From contig JAJFKR010000006.1 in NCBI GenBank assembly GCA_021773095.1, positions 124,001-188,000 on the forward strand: a DNA stretch of 64,000 bases, written 5' to 3'. This DNA comes from Woeseiaceae bacterium (GTDB lineage Bacteria > Pseudomonadota > Gammaproteobacteria > Steroidobacterales > Woeseiaceae). The number at the start of each line of letters is the position of its first letter. Positions within the stretch are counted from its first letter, which is position 1. Below, piece after piece: positions 1 through 9,401 of the stretch. The notes under the pieces are model-generated. The model searched no databases and was not told the DNA's origin. It saw only the letters and a program-made list of their open reading frames with translations. A program made the translations under genes and the position numbers.

Positions 1-982
1 CGGTCAGGAAGCCATGCGCGAACACGCTGGTCGGCGTTCGAAAGCCGGCTCCATCGAGCACGGCCGGCCAGAACAAGGTGTGAAAGTACATGATGTCCTT
101 GCCGATGAAATGATAGACCTCGGCGTCACTGTCCTTGCCCCAGTAGTCCTCAAAACTCAGGCTGTCAGTACGGTCGCACAGGTGTTTGAAGCTCGCAATG
201 TACCCGACCGGTGCGTCCAGCCAGACATAGAAGTATTTGTCTTTGGTCCCCGGGATTTGAAATCCGAAATACGGAGCGTCTCGCGAGATATCCCAATCCT
301 GCAGGCCGGCTTCAAACCATTCGTCGAGTTTTGCTACGACGTTCTTGTCGAGTGTGGCATCGCTTATCCAGGCCCGCAGTCGTTCTTCATACTCACTGAG
401 TTTGAAGAAGTAGTGCTCGGATTCGCGTTTGACTGGCGTCGTGCCCGATAGCACCGATACCGGATCGATCAGGTCTTCAGGGGAGTAGGTTGCGCCGCAG
501 TTTTCACAGGCATCGCCGTACTGATCTTCTGTTTCGCAGCGAGGGCAGGTGCCGCGAACGAAACGGTCCGGCAGAAACATGCCTTCCTTTTCATCGTAGG
601 ACTGCTCAATTGTGCGAGTGTATATATCACCCGATTCACGGAGGGTCGCATACATACCGCCAACGATCGCTTCGTTTTCTGGTGAGTGAGTTGTGTGGAA
701 ATTGTCGAATTCGATACCGAAATCGCTGAAATCATCGACAAACTCCTTGCTGAAACCTTCCGTCAATCGCTCGGGCGTAATCCCCAGTTCCCGGGCCTTG
801 AGCATGATCGGCGTACCGTGCGCGTCCGATGCGCACACATAAATACAATCGTGTCCGCAGAGCTTCTGGAAGCGGACCCAGATGTCGGTCTGAATGTACT
901 CAACCAGATGCCCCATATGCGGCGAGCCGTTGACGTATGGCAGGGCACTGGTTACCAGAATTTTTCGTTGTGCGTTGGGCAT
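1..982 (-). CDS. metG: Methionyl-tRNA synthetase, N-terminal part (runs off the window edge)
   Basis: This class I aminoacyl-tRNA synthetase charges tRNA-Met with methionine in the cytoplasm. About 327 codons are visible from an ATG at 982 to the left edge, so the C-terminal half is outside the window. The class I HIGH signature reads HMGH at residues 22-25. A zinc knuckle of two CxxC pairs (C146/C149 and C159/C162) marks the zinc-binding MetG type. The KMSKS motif is not in view. The gene lies 54 bases downstream of the second PilT-like gene on the same strand, so it could be transcribed by read-through from that operon. In related bacteria metG sits directly next to mrp; here three genes separate them. 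Confidence 0.96.
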   Translation of the reverse strand, partial: MPNAQRKILVTSALPYVNGSPHMGHLVEYIQTDIWVRFQKLCGHDCIYVCASDAHGTPIMLKARELGITPERLTEGFSKEFVDDFSDFGIEFDNFHTTHSPENEAIVGGMYATLRESGDIYTRTIEQSYDEKEGMFLPDRFVRGTCPRCETEDQYGDACENCGATYSPEDLIDPVSVLSGTTPVKRESEHYFFKLSEYEERLRAWISDATLDKNVVAKLDEWFEAGLQDWDISRDAPYFGFQIPGTKDKYFYVWLDAPVGYIASFKHLCDRTDSLSFEDYWGKDSDAEVYHFIGKDIMYFHTLFWPAVLDGAGFRTPTSVFAHGFLT

Positions 983-1036
983 TGTGGCGGATAATCGCGT
1001 GGTTATTGGGCGCGATTATGCCACGGTCAGCAGCAA

Positions 1037-2098
1037 TTAATCGATGTCTTTAAGCTTCTCAAACATATGCTTGTTGTTCGCTTGCTGATAGGCCTCTTCG
1101 CCGGATACAAATCCTTTGTCGACGAGTTCCAGCAGCGCATTGTCCATCGTTTTCATGCCAATGCGGCCGCCGCTCTGGATGGCGGTTTCCAGTTGGTCGA
1201 GCTTGCCCTGACGAATCAGGTTTGCGACGGCCGGTGTATTGATCATTATCTCCAGCGCCGCCGCGCGTCCGGGACGATCGCAGGTCGGCAGCAGTTGCTG
1301 CGAAACGACGCCACGCAATGACGTCGAAATCATTGTGCGAATATGACTTTGCTTGTCAGCCGGGAATGAATTGATGATGCGATCGACAGTTTGCGCAGCA
1401 CCATTGGTATGCAATGTCCCCATGACGAGAATGCCCATTTCAGCGGCCGTTACGGCAATACTAATGGTTTCGAGGTCACGCATTTCACCAATCAGAACAA
1501 CGTCCGGATCTTCACGTAATGCTGAATGCAGCGCTTCGGCAAATCCTGGCGTGTGTACACCGACTTCCCGCTGACTGATCAGGCAGCCTTTCGCGCTGTG
1601 CACAAATTCGATCGGGTCCTCGATGGTGATGATATGACCCTTCATGCGGCGATTCATCTCATCAATCATCGCGGCAAGCGTCGTCGATTTTCCGGAACCT
1701 GTTTTGCCGGTGACCAGGATCATGCCCTGCGTGTGACGACACAATGTCCGCACCACATCCGGCATGTTGAGTTCGTCCAGTGTCATTGCTTTGGACGGTA
1801 TGGCGCGGAAAATCGCGCCGATGCCATTCAAATGCCGGAATACGTTGACTCGAAAACGCGATACGTCTTCGATTTCGTAGGCGAAGTCCGCGGCGTCCTC
1901 TGCATCGAACGCCCGTTTTGTTGTGCCGTCCATGATCTCGCTCATGGCTTCTTGCACGACCTCCGTGGTGAGCTTTTCTTCCATGATAGCTTGCAGACCA
2001 CCGTGCACGCGGGCACGGACCGGATCGCCGGAGATAAAGTGCAGATCGGATGCGTTTTGCCCCAGCGACGCCTGTAAGTATTTGTCGATCTTGTTCAT
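1037..2098 (-). CDS. PilT-family type IV pilus retraction ATPase (paralogue 1)
   Basis: The protein of 353 residues belongs to the PilT/PilU hexameric ATPases that depolymerise type IV pili at the inner membrane base. The N-terminal PAS-like region carries the family's SDLH motif (17-20). Walker A GKTGSGKST is at 131-139, the Asp box IEDPIEF near 159-165, Walker B with GEMRD at 204-208 and the His box TLHT at 228-231. GEMRD matches PilT, whereas PilU usually has GEVRS. The gene is the third in a tight operon after the kinase and a second PilT-like gene, with only 4 bases from the previous stop. The usual gammaproteobacterial pilT-pilU pair lies beside yggS/proC, which is not seen here, so I treat these as additional copies and give no symbol. 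Confidence 0.9.
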   Translation of the reverse strand: MNKIDKYLQASLGQNASDLHFISGDPVRARVHGGLQAIMEEKLTTEVVQEAMSEIMDGTTKRAFDAEDAADFAYEIEDVSRFRVNVFRHLNGIGAIFRAIPSKAMTLDELNMPDVVRTLCRHTQGMILVTGKTGSGKSTTLAAMIDEMNRRMKGHIITIEDPIEFVHSAKGCLISQREVGVHTPGFAEALHSALREDPDVVLIGEMRDLETISIAVTAAEMGILVMGTLHTNGAAQTVDRIINSFPADKQSHIRTMISTSLRGVVSQQLLPTCDRPGRAAALEIMINTPAVANLIRQGKLDQLETAIQSGGRIGMKTMDNALLELVDKGFVSGEEAYQQANNKHMFEKLKDID

Positions 2099-2102
2099 CG
2101 CG

Positions 2103-3206
2103 CTACACCTTCGACTCGTCGCCGATATCGATAACCGGAACCAGGTCTGTCTCAGTCACAAAGCGTTGGAATTTCTTCTTGTCGTTGGCGAATCGAATAG
2201 CGTCGTCGGGATCAATCTCCTTGGCGTGAATCGCGTCGAGTAGCGATTGATCCATCATTTGCATACCCAGGTCTTTACCCGTTTGCATTTGTGACGGGAT
2301 CTGGTGGGTCTGGTCGGACGTGATCAGTTTGGCAATGGCGCGGCTGTTGACCATAATTTCAAATATTGCGCGCCGGCCACGGCCGTCCGGCGTTTTCACA
2401 AGCACCTGCGTGACAACCGCTTTGAGACTCATGGCCAAAAAGCCTTTCGTCTGTTCTCGCAGTTCGCCCGGCAGTGCATCGATCACCCGGTCGATCGTTT
2501 TCACGGCGCCGGTTGTATGCAGGGTACCGAGCACCAGGTGGCCGGTTTCTGCGGCAGTCATTGCCATGGATATGGTTTCGGCATCGCGTAGCTCGCCGAC
2601 CAGTATGACGTCCGGGTCTTCACGCATTGCCGAACGGACACCGTCAGCAAAACTGACGACGTGAGTGCCGAGTTCGCGTTGAATGACCTGGCTCTGTTTG
2701 CTTGGGTGAACGAATTCAATGGGATCTTCGAGGCTGATGATATTGAGTCGACGCGTCGCGTTGAGCTCATCGATCATTGCGGCCAGCGTTGTCGACTTAC
2801 CGGTACCGGTCGATCCGGTAACCAGCACCATTCCCTGGTGATAATCACAGAACTTTTTCAGGATGGGTGGCACATTGAGCTGATCCAGTGTCGGCACATC
2901 GCCGGGAATAAACCGGAAAACCGCGCCGTATCCAGTCGCCTTGCGAAACACGTTTACGCGGAAGCGACCGCCTTCGTCCGCAACGTACGAAAAGTCGAGG
3001 TCATGTCCTTCCTGCAAAACGTCTTTCTGCTTCGTTGTTAGTATCTCAAGAATGTAAGCTTCGAGTTCGGTGTCTGACAATTCGCGAAACTTGATGGGCA
3101 TGAGATCGCCATTCATGCGTAACATCGGGGGCACGCCGACAGCCAGATGGATGTCGGAACATCCCTGTGCCAGACCGAGTTTTAGAAATGCATCAATGCG
3201 TGCCAT
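2103..3206 (-). CDS. PilT-family type IV pilus ATPase (paralogue 2)
   Basis: This 367-residue protein is a second PilT-type motor ATPase. It lines up with the downstream paralogue without gaps over the first ~260 residues: SDIH at 17-20, Walker A GSTGTGKST at 131-139, GELRD at 204-208 and TLHTT at 228-232 sit at identical positions. The two are therefore probably an old tandem duplication. It differs by a longer C-terminal tail of about 25 residues that ends rich in acidic and hydrophobic residues. The start lies 7 bases after the kinase stop and the stop 4 bases before the next gene, so the three proteins are likely made together. Whether it powers retraction or modulates its sister motor cannot be told from sequence. 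Confidence 0.9.
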   Translation of the reverse strand: MARIDAFLKLGLAQGCSDIHLAVGVPPMLRMNGDLMPIKFRELSDTELEAYILEILTTKQKDVLQEGHDLDFSYVADEGGRFRVNVFRKATGYGAVFRFIPGDVPTLDQLNVPPILKKFCDYHQGMVLVTGSTGTGKSTTLAAMIDELNATRRLNIISLEDPIEFVHPSKQSQVIQRELGTHVVSFADGVRSAMREDPDVILVGELRDAETISMAMTAAETGHLVLGTLHTTGAVKTIDRVIDALPGELREQTKGFLAMSLKAVVTQVLVKTPDGRGRRAIFEIMVNSRAIAKLITSDQTHQIPSQMQTGKDLGMQMMDQSLLDAIHAKEIDPDDAIRFANDKKKFQRFVTETDLVPVIDIGDESKV

Positions 3207-3213
3207 GGGTGCC

Positions 3214-5673
3214 TCAAAGATTCAGCGAGTTCAACGCGTCGGTCAATTCATCCATGGACTGATGGCGTTTTGATTTATCGACCGACATCGCTTTGACGAT
3301 CAGTGTGGCGTAGTCGTCAGGCAGATCCGGGTTAATTTCCTGACAATGCTTGGCTTTGCCTTGCACGTGCTGGTACATAACGGACATGTGGTCACCGCGG
3401 CTGTACGGCGGCACGCCCGTGACCATTTCGTACATGATGACGCCAATGCTGTAGACGTCGGCTGTTTGGTCTACTTTTTTGCCGAGAATTTGCTCGGGCG
3501 CCATGTATTTCGGCGATCCAATCACATATCCGGTCTTGGTCAGTTGCGTGTCACCGCTGCTGGCGGCGGCGGCGACGCCGAAATCCACAATTTTCAGCAC
3601 GCCTTCCTCATTCACGAGAATGTTGGCGGGCTTGAGGTCACGATGAATCACGCCCGCCTGATGTGCGACGGTCATCCCCGTCGCCATGTCCTTCGAAAAG
3701 CGCAATGCCTTCGAAAGGTCCATTGGTTTGCTGTCGGGGATTTCGCCTGACAGCGTATGCGACGGAAAGTATTCCATCGAAATAGCGTAGCAGCCTTGTA
3801 AATGCAGAAAATCGTAGATTCGAATGACGTTTCGGTGCGTGATTTTTCGCGAGTATCGCAGCTCGTGAACGAAACGTTTCATCATTTCCTCATCTGAGGA
3901 AACATTCGGGTTCAGGAATTTGAGAATCAGTTGTTCATCGACAACTTCGTCTTCCATGAGCAAAACGGTACCGAAAGCGCCCTTACCAATTTTCTCAATG
4001 TATTTGTAACGTCCGTCGATCACGTCGCCCGGACTGAGTTTGGAAATATCAAGAATTGGAGCCGCCACAGGCGCCGCGGGGCTGGTCGCCGTTACGACTT
4101 CGCCATCGCCGTCCGCCTGCGCAACGGCACTTTCTTCTTTGGCCTGTTGCAGTAATTTCTCAAGATCTTCGTTATCGACCAACAGTGTTTTGGTATTGCC
4201 GGCAATTTTCTCGGCACGAATATTTTGCTCGACTATCGTCTCAGAATATCGATCATCAAGATTCTTCAACGCCGTATCCGCAGCATTGATCATCGTATTG
4301 TCATCAGACTGCTGAATTTTCTTCAATAAATTGCGGATGGGTTCTGCGTGGGATTCGTTCGCCAGTTGTGTCAGCGCTTTAATGGCTTCGACCTGAATCT
4401 CGCGTTCGGGTCGTTGCAGTAACGGAATAATGGCTGAGATGTGTTTATGATTCCCGAGTTTGCCCAGCGCGCGAACCACCACCGTGTCCGTTTTGGGATT
4501 GTCGCCCAACATGGCTTCCAGTTTTGGCAACGCCTTGGGACTGCCGATTTTCGATAGTGCGTCGACAGCGCGTTCACGTACCCACCAATCGGTATCGTCG
4601 GTCGCCTGAAGCAGGCCATCGACCGCACGCTCGTCTTTGGTCGAGTTGAGAATTTCGATTGCGGTCCGGCGAATTTCTTCGTCCTTGGATGTGATCAGTT
4701 TTACGACCGAATCGACAACCCTGGGACCGCCAATCTCCGCGAGCGCATCACCGGCCCGTGACCGTACCCACCAGTCATCGTCCTTGATGGCGCCGAGCAG
4801 GTCCTGCACCGAGGTTTCGTTGCCGACTTCATTGAGAACCTCAACAGCGGCCCGGCGTGTGTATTCGGATTCGTCCTTTAGCGCCGGCAGTAAATACTGA
4901 ACCGTATCGGGATGATTTATCTTTACCAGGACGTCAACGGCTTTGGCCTGTACGTCAAGGTCCGGGTCGAGCAAAACCTGCGCAACTTTGTCGATGCTGA
5001 CACTGGTTTTCTTGCGCGTCGCCAGAGCGGACAGAGCCGCGCCGCGAACCATCTTGTTGGGATCTTTGAGTTGCATCTCAAGTGCGTGAGTAATCTCCGC
5101 CTTGTCAAACTTGGAGAGTAACTGAATGAGGTGGATCTTGATGACCGGGTCCTTGCCGCCCATACGAGCGATCAGGTCTGGAATCATTTCCGGCTTGAGA
5201 GTGTCCTGGATGATCTTGAAAATAGCCGCTTTTTCTTTGGGCTCGCATTCGTAAGCGTGCCGCAGTAATTCGTGAACGCTCAGGTCCTCTTTATGGACGC
5301 GGAGGATTTCGATTAAAGCGGCTTTTGATACTTCTGGATCCTCGAAGAAGTCCAGCAGGCTGTTGGCATTGTAGACCGTACTGCTGGACAGAGCCCAGGC
5401 CGTTCCCGATACAACGCGTTCATTGCCGTCGGCGAGGCCCTCTTTGTACATCACAAGATTCTTGTCATTAACCATGGCCCCGAGGACGTCAACCAGTACC
5501 ATCGTGTGTGTTTTGTCCGAGAGGGCGAGCGCATCGATTATCTTCGGCACGGCCTTGTTGCCAGCCGTCTTGAGCTTGTTGACGAGTTTCAGGGCGGCCG
5601 GGGACGAGGGATCCTGCTCGGCGATGAGCTGTCCCAGAATTTGTTCCGAACGAAATGATGCGATGAATCCCAT
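3214..5673 (-). CDS. HEAT-repeat serine/threonine protein kinase
   Basis: The 819-residue protein has two halves. Residues ~1-480 are a solenoid of HEAT/PBS-lyase-like repeats, with units of ~31 residues and a recurring D-x-WWVR motif in two of them. Residues ~549-812 are a complete Hanks-type kinase: glycine loop GKGAFG, presumed ATP-binding Lys in LILKF (~585), catalytic HRDLKPAN (~677), DFG (~696) and APE (~722). All catalytic residues are present, so it should be active. I see no membrane segment or extracellular sensor, so it is probably cytoplasmic and uses the solenoid to bind partners. It is the first gene of an operon with two PilT-family motors, which makes pilus motors or their regulators the natural candidate targets. 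That link is inferred from context only. Confidence 0.92.
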   Translation of the reverse strand: MGFIASFRSEQILGQLIAEQDPSSPAALKLVNKLKTAGNKAVPKIIDALALSDKTHTMVLVDVLGAMVNDKNLVMYKEGLADGNERVVSGTAWALSSSTVYNANSLLDFFEDPEVSKAALIEILRVHKEDLSVHELLRHAYECEPKEKAAIFKIIQDTLKPEMIPDLIARMGGKDPVIKIHLIQLLSKFDKAEITHALEMQLKDPNKMVRGAALSALATRKKTSVSIDKVAQVLLDPDLDVQAKAVDVLVKINHPDTVQYLLPALKDESEYTRRAAVEVLNEVGNETSVQDLLGAIKDDDWWVRSRAGDALAEIGGPRVVDSVVKLITSKDEEIRRTAIEILNSTKDERAVDGLLQATDDTDWWVRERAVDALSKIGSPKALPKLEAMLGDNPKTDTVVVRALGKLGNHKHISAIIPLLQRPEREIQVEAIKALTQLANESHAEPIRNLLKKIQQSDDNTMINAADTALKNLDDRYSETIVEQNIRAEKIAGNTKTLLVDNEDLEKLLQQAKEESAVAQADGDGEVVTATSPAAPVAAPILDISKLSPGDVIDGRYKYIEKIGKGAFGTVLLMEDEVVDEQLILKFLNPNVSSDEEMMKRFVHELRYSRKITHRNVIRIYDFLHLQGCYAISMEYFPSHTLSGEIPDSKPMDLSKALRFSKDMATGMTVAHQAGVIHRDLKPANILVNEEGVLKIVDFGVAAAASSGDTQLTKTGYVIGSPKYMAPEQILGKKVDQTADVYSIGVIMYEMVTGVPPYSRGDHMSVMYQHVQGKAKHCQEINPDLPDDYATLIVKAMSVDKSKRHQSMDELTDALNSLNL

Positions 5674-5946
5674 CGAATCAGTTCGCTAGCGCTGTTTTGT
5701 TATGTAACACCAATCGATAATTCGCTCTTGCCCAAGCCAGGCGGCTCGACCGATGGCCCGATACCAACCCAATCGTCGTTTCCGCTATCCACCGAGGCGG
5801 CATTATGCCACATCGGACCCCGCACATCGCCCGCCAATACTAGCTTTCAGACGCCTCGTGGCTCCGTTACAATGTGCCCGCGAATTTTCAGAATTCCTGG
5901 TATTCGCACTCGAATTTTACCTAATGCCAGCAGGGGAAGTGTGACG
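5674..5946. other. Divergent intergenic region between the kinase operon and mrp
   Basis: This 273-base stretch separates the divergent kinase operon and mrp. The mrp reading frame is open upstream to an ATG at 5728, but those ~70 residues are proline- and arginine-rich and do not look like an Mrp N-terminus, so I leave the stretch non-coding. A possible -10 (TACAAT, 5868-5873) faces mrp. I could not pick a convincing promoter for the kinase operon. Confidence 0.5.
5868..5873 (+). promoter_or_regulatory. Possible -10 element for mrp-dcd
   Basis: TACAAT preceded by T matches five of six -10 consensus positions and lies ~75 bases before the preferred mrp start. The -35 region 17-18 bases upstream (around 5844-5850) is poor, so the call is weak. 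Confidence 0.3.
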
Positions 5947-7038
5947 GTGTCAACAGAAACGAATGTGAATAAGTTCCTCAATTCCATTGAGTTAGCGGCG
6001 ATTGATCGGCCGCTCAGCAAAGTAGGCCGGGTACTGGACGTGACCATTAGCGATGACAAGGTCTGCGCGAAGATTGAGCTTGGTATTCCAGCCAGAAGTG
6101 CGCTCGATTCGATTCGTGCGCAAATCACTGCGGAATTGAGCGCTCATGCCGGTGTTGCCTCCGCCGAGGTGGAGCTTGCGACGCGTATTACCGCGCACTC
6201 CGTACAAAGCAATTTGAAACCCATTCCCGGCATCAAAAACATCATCGCGATCGCCTCAGGCAAGGGTGGAGTTGGAAAATCCACCGTCGCAGCCAATATC
6301 GCACTGGCGTTGGCGGCTGAAGGCGCGTCCGTCGGTGTCCTGGATGCCGATATATACGGACCCAGCCAGCCACAAATGCTGGGCCTGTCGGGCGAACGGC
6401 CGACCAGCGAGGATGGTAAGACGATGGCACCGCTGATCGGACACGGTTTGCAGGTAATGTCGATCGGATTCCTCGTCGACCCGGACCAGCCGATGATCTG
6501 GCGCGGACCGATGGTCACCTCGGCGCTCAACCAGTTGATCAATCAGACGCAGTGGCAAGACCTGGACTACTTGATCGTCGATATGCCGCCGGGTACCGGT
6601 GACGTTCAGCTCACTTTGTCTCAGCAGGTACCCGTGTCCGGCGCGGTCATCGTGACGACACCGCAAAATATCGCGACGCTGGACGCCCGCAAGGGACTGG
6701 CCATGTTTCAGAAGGTCAAAATCCCGGTCCTCGGCGTCATTGAGAACATGAGTACGCACATCTGTTCGTCCTGTGGGCACGAGGAGGCTATTTTCGGCGC
6801 CGGCGGTGCGGAGCAGATGGTTACAGACTTCGATATTCCGTTGCTCGGACAATTGCCGCTGGACGCGCGAATCCGCGAGCAAACCGACGGCGGTACGCCA
6901 ACGGTCATTTCTGATCCCGACTCTGAGGCGGCGATTGTTTACCGCAACATGGCGATTCGGGTTGCAGCCGCGCAAGCGGCACAACGCACCGACTACAGTT
7001 CGAAATTCGGAACCATTGTTGTCGAGGGCAGCAAGTGA
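5947..7038 (+). CDS. mrp: Mrp/ApbC family iron-sulfur cluster carrier ATPase
   Basis: Mrp (ApbC) is a P-loop ATPase that carries Fe-S clusters to apoproteins. With a GTG start at 5947 it has 363 residues: an N-terminal DUF59-like domain (to ~80), a deviant Walker [10 protein letters not shown] at 105-113 and the cluster-binding CxxC pair C273/C276. The start was chosen because AGGGGA (5932-5937) sits 9 bases before this GTG; an in-frame GTG at 5941 is only 3 bases away from it, and an ATG at 5728 would add an unconserved extension. The stop overlaps the dcd start, so mrp and dcd are co-translated. The mrp-dcd pair next to metG is common in gammaproteobacteria. Confidence 0.93.
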   Translation: MSTETNVNKFLNSIELAAIDRPLSKVGRVLDVTISDDKVCAKIELGIPARSALDSIRAQITAELSAHAGVASAEVELATRITAHSVQSNLKPIPGIKNIIAIASGKGGVGKSTVAANIALALAAEGASVGVLDADIYGPSQPQMLGLSGERPTSEDGKTMAPLIGHGLQVMSIGFLVDPDQPMIWRGPMVTSALNQLINQTQWQDLDYLIVDMPPGTGDVQLTLSQQVPVSGAVIVTTPQNIATLDARKGLAMFQKVKIPVLGVIENMSTHICSSCGHEEAIFGAGGAEQMVTDFDIPLLGQLPLDARIREQTDGGTPTVISDPDSEAAIVYRNMAIRVAAAQAAQRTDYSSKFGTIVVEGSK

Positions 7039-7601
7039 GTATCAAGTCGGATCGCTGGATCCGGCGCATGGCAGAGCGCGAAGGCATGATCGAGCCGTTT
7101 GAGGCCGGGCAGGTTCGCGAAAACAGCAGCGGTCGTATCGTTTCCTACGGCACCTCAAGCTACGGTTACGATGTTCGCTGTGCCGACGAATTCAAAATAT
7201 TCACCAACATTAATTCGGCCATCGTAGATCCCAAGGCGTTTGACTCGACCAGCTTTGTTGATGTCAAAAGCGACGTTTGTGTGATTCCTCCCAATTCATT
7301 TGTGCTGGCGCGCACGGTCGAATTCTTCCGCATTCCAAGGACGGTATTGACGATTTGCCTCGGCAAATCCACCTACGCACGCTGCGGCATCATTGTGAAC
7401 GTTACGCCGCTGGAGCCGGAGTGGGAGGGACATGTAACACTGGAGTTTTCCAACACAACGCCGCTGCCTGCAAAGATTTATGCGAATGAGGGCGTCGCAC
7501 AAATGTTGTTTCTGGAGTCGGATGAGCCCTGTGAGACGTCTTACAGGGATCGTGGGGGCAAATACCAGGGTCAAACCGGAGTTACCTTGCCGAAGGCCTG
7601 A
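7035..7601 (+). CDS. dcd: dCTP deaminase
   Basis: This enzyme deaminates dCTP to dUTP, the main source of dUMP for thymidylate in proteobacteria. The 188-residue length is typical. The sequence keeps the trimeric dUTPase-fold signatures, including SSYGYDVR near 40-47, the GKSTYAR segment near 112-118 and the C-terminal GKYQGQ-GVT motif that closes over the substrate. It begins with GTG overlapping the mrp stop by four bases. It ends 21 bases before the convergent purN stop, leaving no room for a separate terminator. Confidence 0.96.
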   Translation: MSIKSDRWIRRMAEREGMIEPFEAGQVRENSSGRIVSYGTSSYGYDVRCADEFKIFTNINSAIVDPKAFDSTSFVDVKSDVCVIPPNSFVLARTVEFFRIPRTVLTICLGKSTYARCGIIVNVTPLEPEWEGHVTLEFSNTTPLPAKIYANEGVAQMLFLESDEPCETSYRDRGGKYQGQTGVTLPKA

Positions 7602-7622
7602 TATTTCCTGGCAGGTCTTGAG

Positions 7623-8270
7623 TTAGTAGGTCTTAAGAATGGGCTCTTCGGCGAGTTTTCCATCAACCCAGCTTTGCCCGTCTTTGAATGCGACCTGGCC
7701 ACTGCCAACCCAGCTAGCTGCTTCTGGATAAATCCGGTGCTCGACGGCCTGCACCCGAGCCGCGAGTTCATCCGCTGATTCGCCGGCAGCAACTGCAAGA
7801 CGCCCTTGCAAAATACGCGGTCCGCCGTCGAGTTCCTCGGTTACGAAATGCACGGTGCTGCCGTGCCACTCGTCTCCTGCATCGAGGACGCGTTGATGGG
7901 TATTGAGTCCGGGGTACAGGGGCAGTAACGCCGGATGAATGTTCAGAATTTTGCCGGCGTAGTGCGAGACAAAAGCCGGGCTCAGGATGCGCATGAACCC
8001 CGCCAGAATTAGCAAGTCCGGTTGATATCGGTCCAGCTCGGTAATGACAGCATGATCAAACGATTCGCGGTCCGGAAAATCGGAGTGTTGAATACAGGCG
8101 GTGGGAATGTCCGCTTGTGCGGCGCGCTCGAGGCCAAACGCTTCCGGGTTATTGCTGAATACGACCGCCAGTTCAAGATCAATTTCACCGTCTTCGACCG
8201 CGTCAATAAACGCCTGCAGATTAGTGCCCGACCCGGAAATCAGAACAGCGGTTTTGCAGGGGCTTGGCAT
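7623..8270 (-). CDS. purN: Phosphoribosylglycinamide formyltransferase
   Basis: PurN transfers a formyl group from 10-formyl-tetrahydrofolate to GAR, the third step of purine synthesis. The 215-residue product starts with the substrate-binding LISGSGTNLQA segment. It contains the catalytic Asn-x-His of NIHPALLP (~108-115) and the later Asp in the DGGP segment (~147). The start ATG touches the purM stop at 8270, so the two genes form a purM-purN operon as in Escherichia coli. Confidence 0.96.
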   Translation of the reverse strand: MPSPCKTAVLISGSGTNLQAFIDAVEDGEIDLELAVVFSNNPEAFGLERAAQADIPTACIQHSDFPDRESFDHAVITELDRYQPDLLILAGFMRILSPAFVSHYAGKILNIHPALLPLYPGLNTHQRVLDAGDEWHGSTVHFVTEELDGGPRILQGRLAVAAGESADELAARVQAVEHRIYPEAASWVGSGQVAFKDGQSWVDGKLAEEPILKTY

Positions 8271-9301
8271 CAGACGTATTGGACGGCTCTGGGTGAGTCC
8301 GGGTCGCCGGGAATAATGCGACCGATCTGCCAGGCTTCCTCTCCCTGCTCTTTGAGAAGCTGTATTGCTCTGTCGGTGTCACCGGATTCGACGATCACCA
8401 CCATGCCGACACCGCAGTTGAAGGTTCGGCGCATTTCGGCAGTTTCGACGTTGCCGGTTTTTGCCAGCCAGTCGAATACCGGACCACGCGACCAGCTGGC
8501 CGTGTCAATTTCCGCATCCAGAGCGCCTTTTAGCACGCGTGGAATGTTTTCCGTAAGACCGCCACCCGTGATGTGGGCCAGTCCATAGACAGTGACTGAC
8601 TGCAACAGTGACAAGACCGGCTTAACGTAAATGCGCGTCGGCACTAACAGCTGCTCGCTGGCGGGCCCGCCTTCAATCTCGGCATTTGGAGCACGCTCCA
8701 GGATCTTGCGTATGAGTGAATAGCCGTTGGAATGCGGCCCACTAGACGCCAGCCCGATAATGGCGTCGCCTGCGGCAATGTTGCTGCCGTCAATCAAATC
8801 CTGCCGCTCAACGGCACCGACGGTGAATCCGGCAAGGTCGTAATCGCCATCAGCGTACATGTCGGGCATTTCCGCGGTTTCGCCGCCGATCAGTGCCGCA
8901 CCCGATTGCAGGCATCCTTCTGCGATTCCAGCGATCACGGCAGTCGCGATGTCGTTGTCGAGTTTTCCGCAGGCGAAGTAATCAAGAAAAAACAAGGGCT
9001 CTGCACCTTGTACGAGCACATCATTGACGCACATGGCGACCAAATCGATGCCGATTGTGTCATGACGATCCAGATGTTGGGCGAGCATCAGCTTCGTGCC
9101 GACCCCATCGGTACCGGAAACGAGCACGGGTTCCCGGTAGCGATCGGGCGGAATCGCGAACATTCCGCCAAATCCACCAAGCCCGGCCAGCACCTCCGGC
9201 CGCCTCGTTTGCCTGACGAGTGGCTTGATGCGCTCAACCAGTTCGTTGCCGGCGTTTATGTCGACACCGGCCTCTTTGTAGGTAAGTGGTTTATTGGTCA
9301 T
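8270..9301 (-). CDS. purM: Phosphoribosylformylglycinamidine cyclo-ligase (AIR synthetase)
   Basis: PurM closes the imidazole ring of AIR with ATP in purine biosynthesis. At 343 residues it has normal length. It keeps the DGVGTK segment (~65-70), the GGETAEMP motif (~140-147) and the HITGGG-ENIPR segment (~243-254) typical of the PurM/PurL fold. The gene is first in purM-purN. Its upstream region is shared with the divergent DUF2066 operon. I looked for a PurR-type operator there and saw none. Confidence 0.96.
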   Translation of the reverse strand: MTNKPLTYKEAGVDINAGNELVERIKPLVRQTRRPEVLAGLGGFGGMFAIPPDRYREPVLVSGTDGVGTKLMLAQHLDRHDTIGIDLVAMCVNDVLVQGAEPLFFLDYFACGKLDNDIATAVIAGIAEGCLQSGAALIGGETAEMPDMYADGDYDLAGFTVGAVERQDLIDGSNIAAGDAIIGLASSGPHSNGYSLIRKILERAPNAEIEGGPASEQLLVPTRIYVKPVLSLLQSVTVYGLAHITGGGLTENIPRVLKGALDAEIDTASWSRGPVFDWLAKTGNVETAEMRRTFNCGVGMVVIVESGDTDRAIQLLKEQGEEAWQIGRIIPGDPDSPRAVQYV

Positions 9302-9329
9302 TAGGGAGTGGCATACTCTGTGTTGGCGA

Positions 9330-9337
9330 TATAATAG
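9330..9337. promoter_or_regulatory. AT-rich -10-like box in the purM/DUF2066 divergent region
   Basis: The + strand reads TATAAT at 9330-9335 and the - strand reads TATTAT at 9337-9332, so the same bases could serve as the -10 of both divergent units. On the - strand TTTCCC lies 17 bases upstream as a weak -35. No good -35 is seen on the + strand. Confidence 0.3.
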
Positions 9338-9401
9338 TGCTTGGCGTTACACGGGGAAACCACCGTTGTCGAATTCTCGAAAAATTAATTGCGTCCGCGT
9401 A

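Noticed and set aside
14..451. A 145-residue open frame on the + strand opposite metG
   Set aside because: It is antisense to well-conserved metG sequence and its protein has no recognisable pattern.
5728..5946. N-terminal extension of mrp from the ATG at 5728
   Set aside because: Low-complexity residues, no ribosome-binding site, and the GTG at 5947 has AGGGGA at 9-base spacing.
6256..6984. A 242-residue frame antisense to mrp
   Set aside because: Long only because of GC-rich codon bias of the gene on the other strand; no protein signature.
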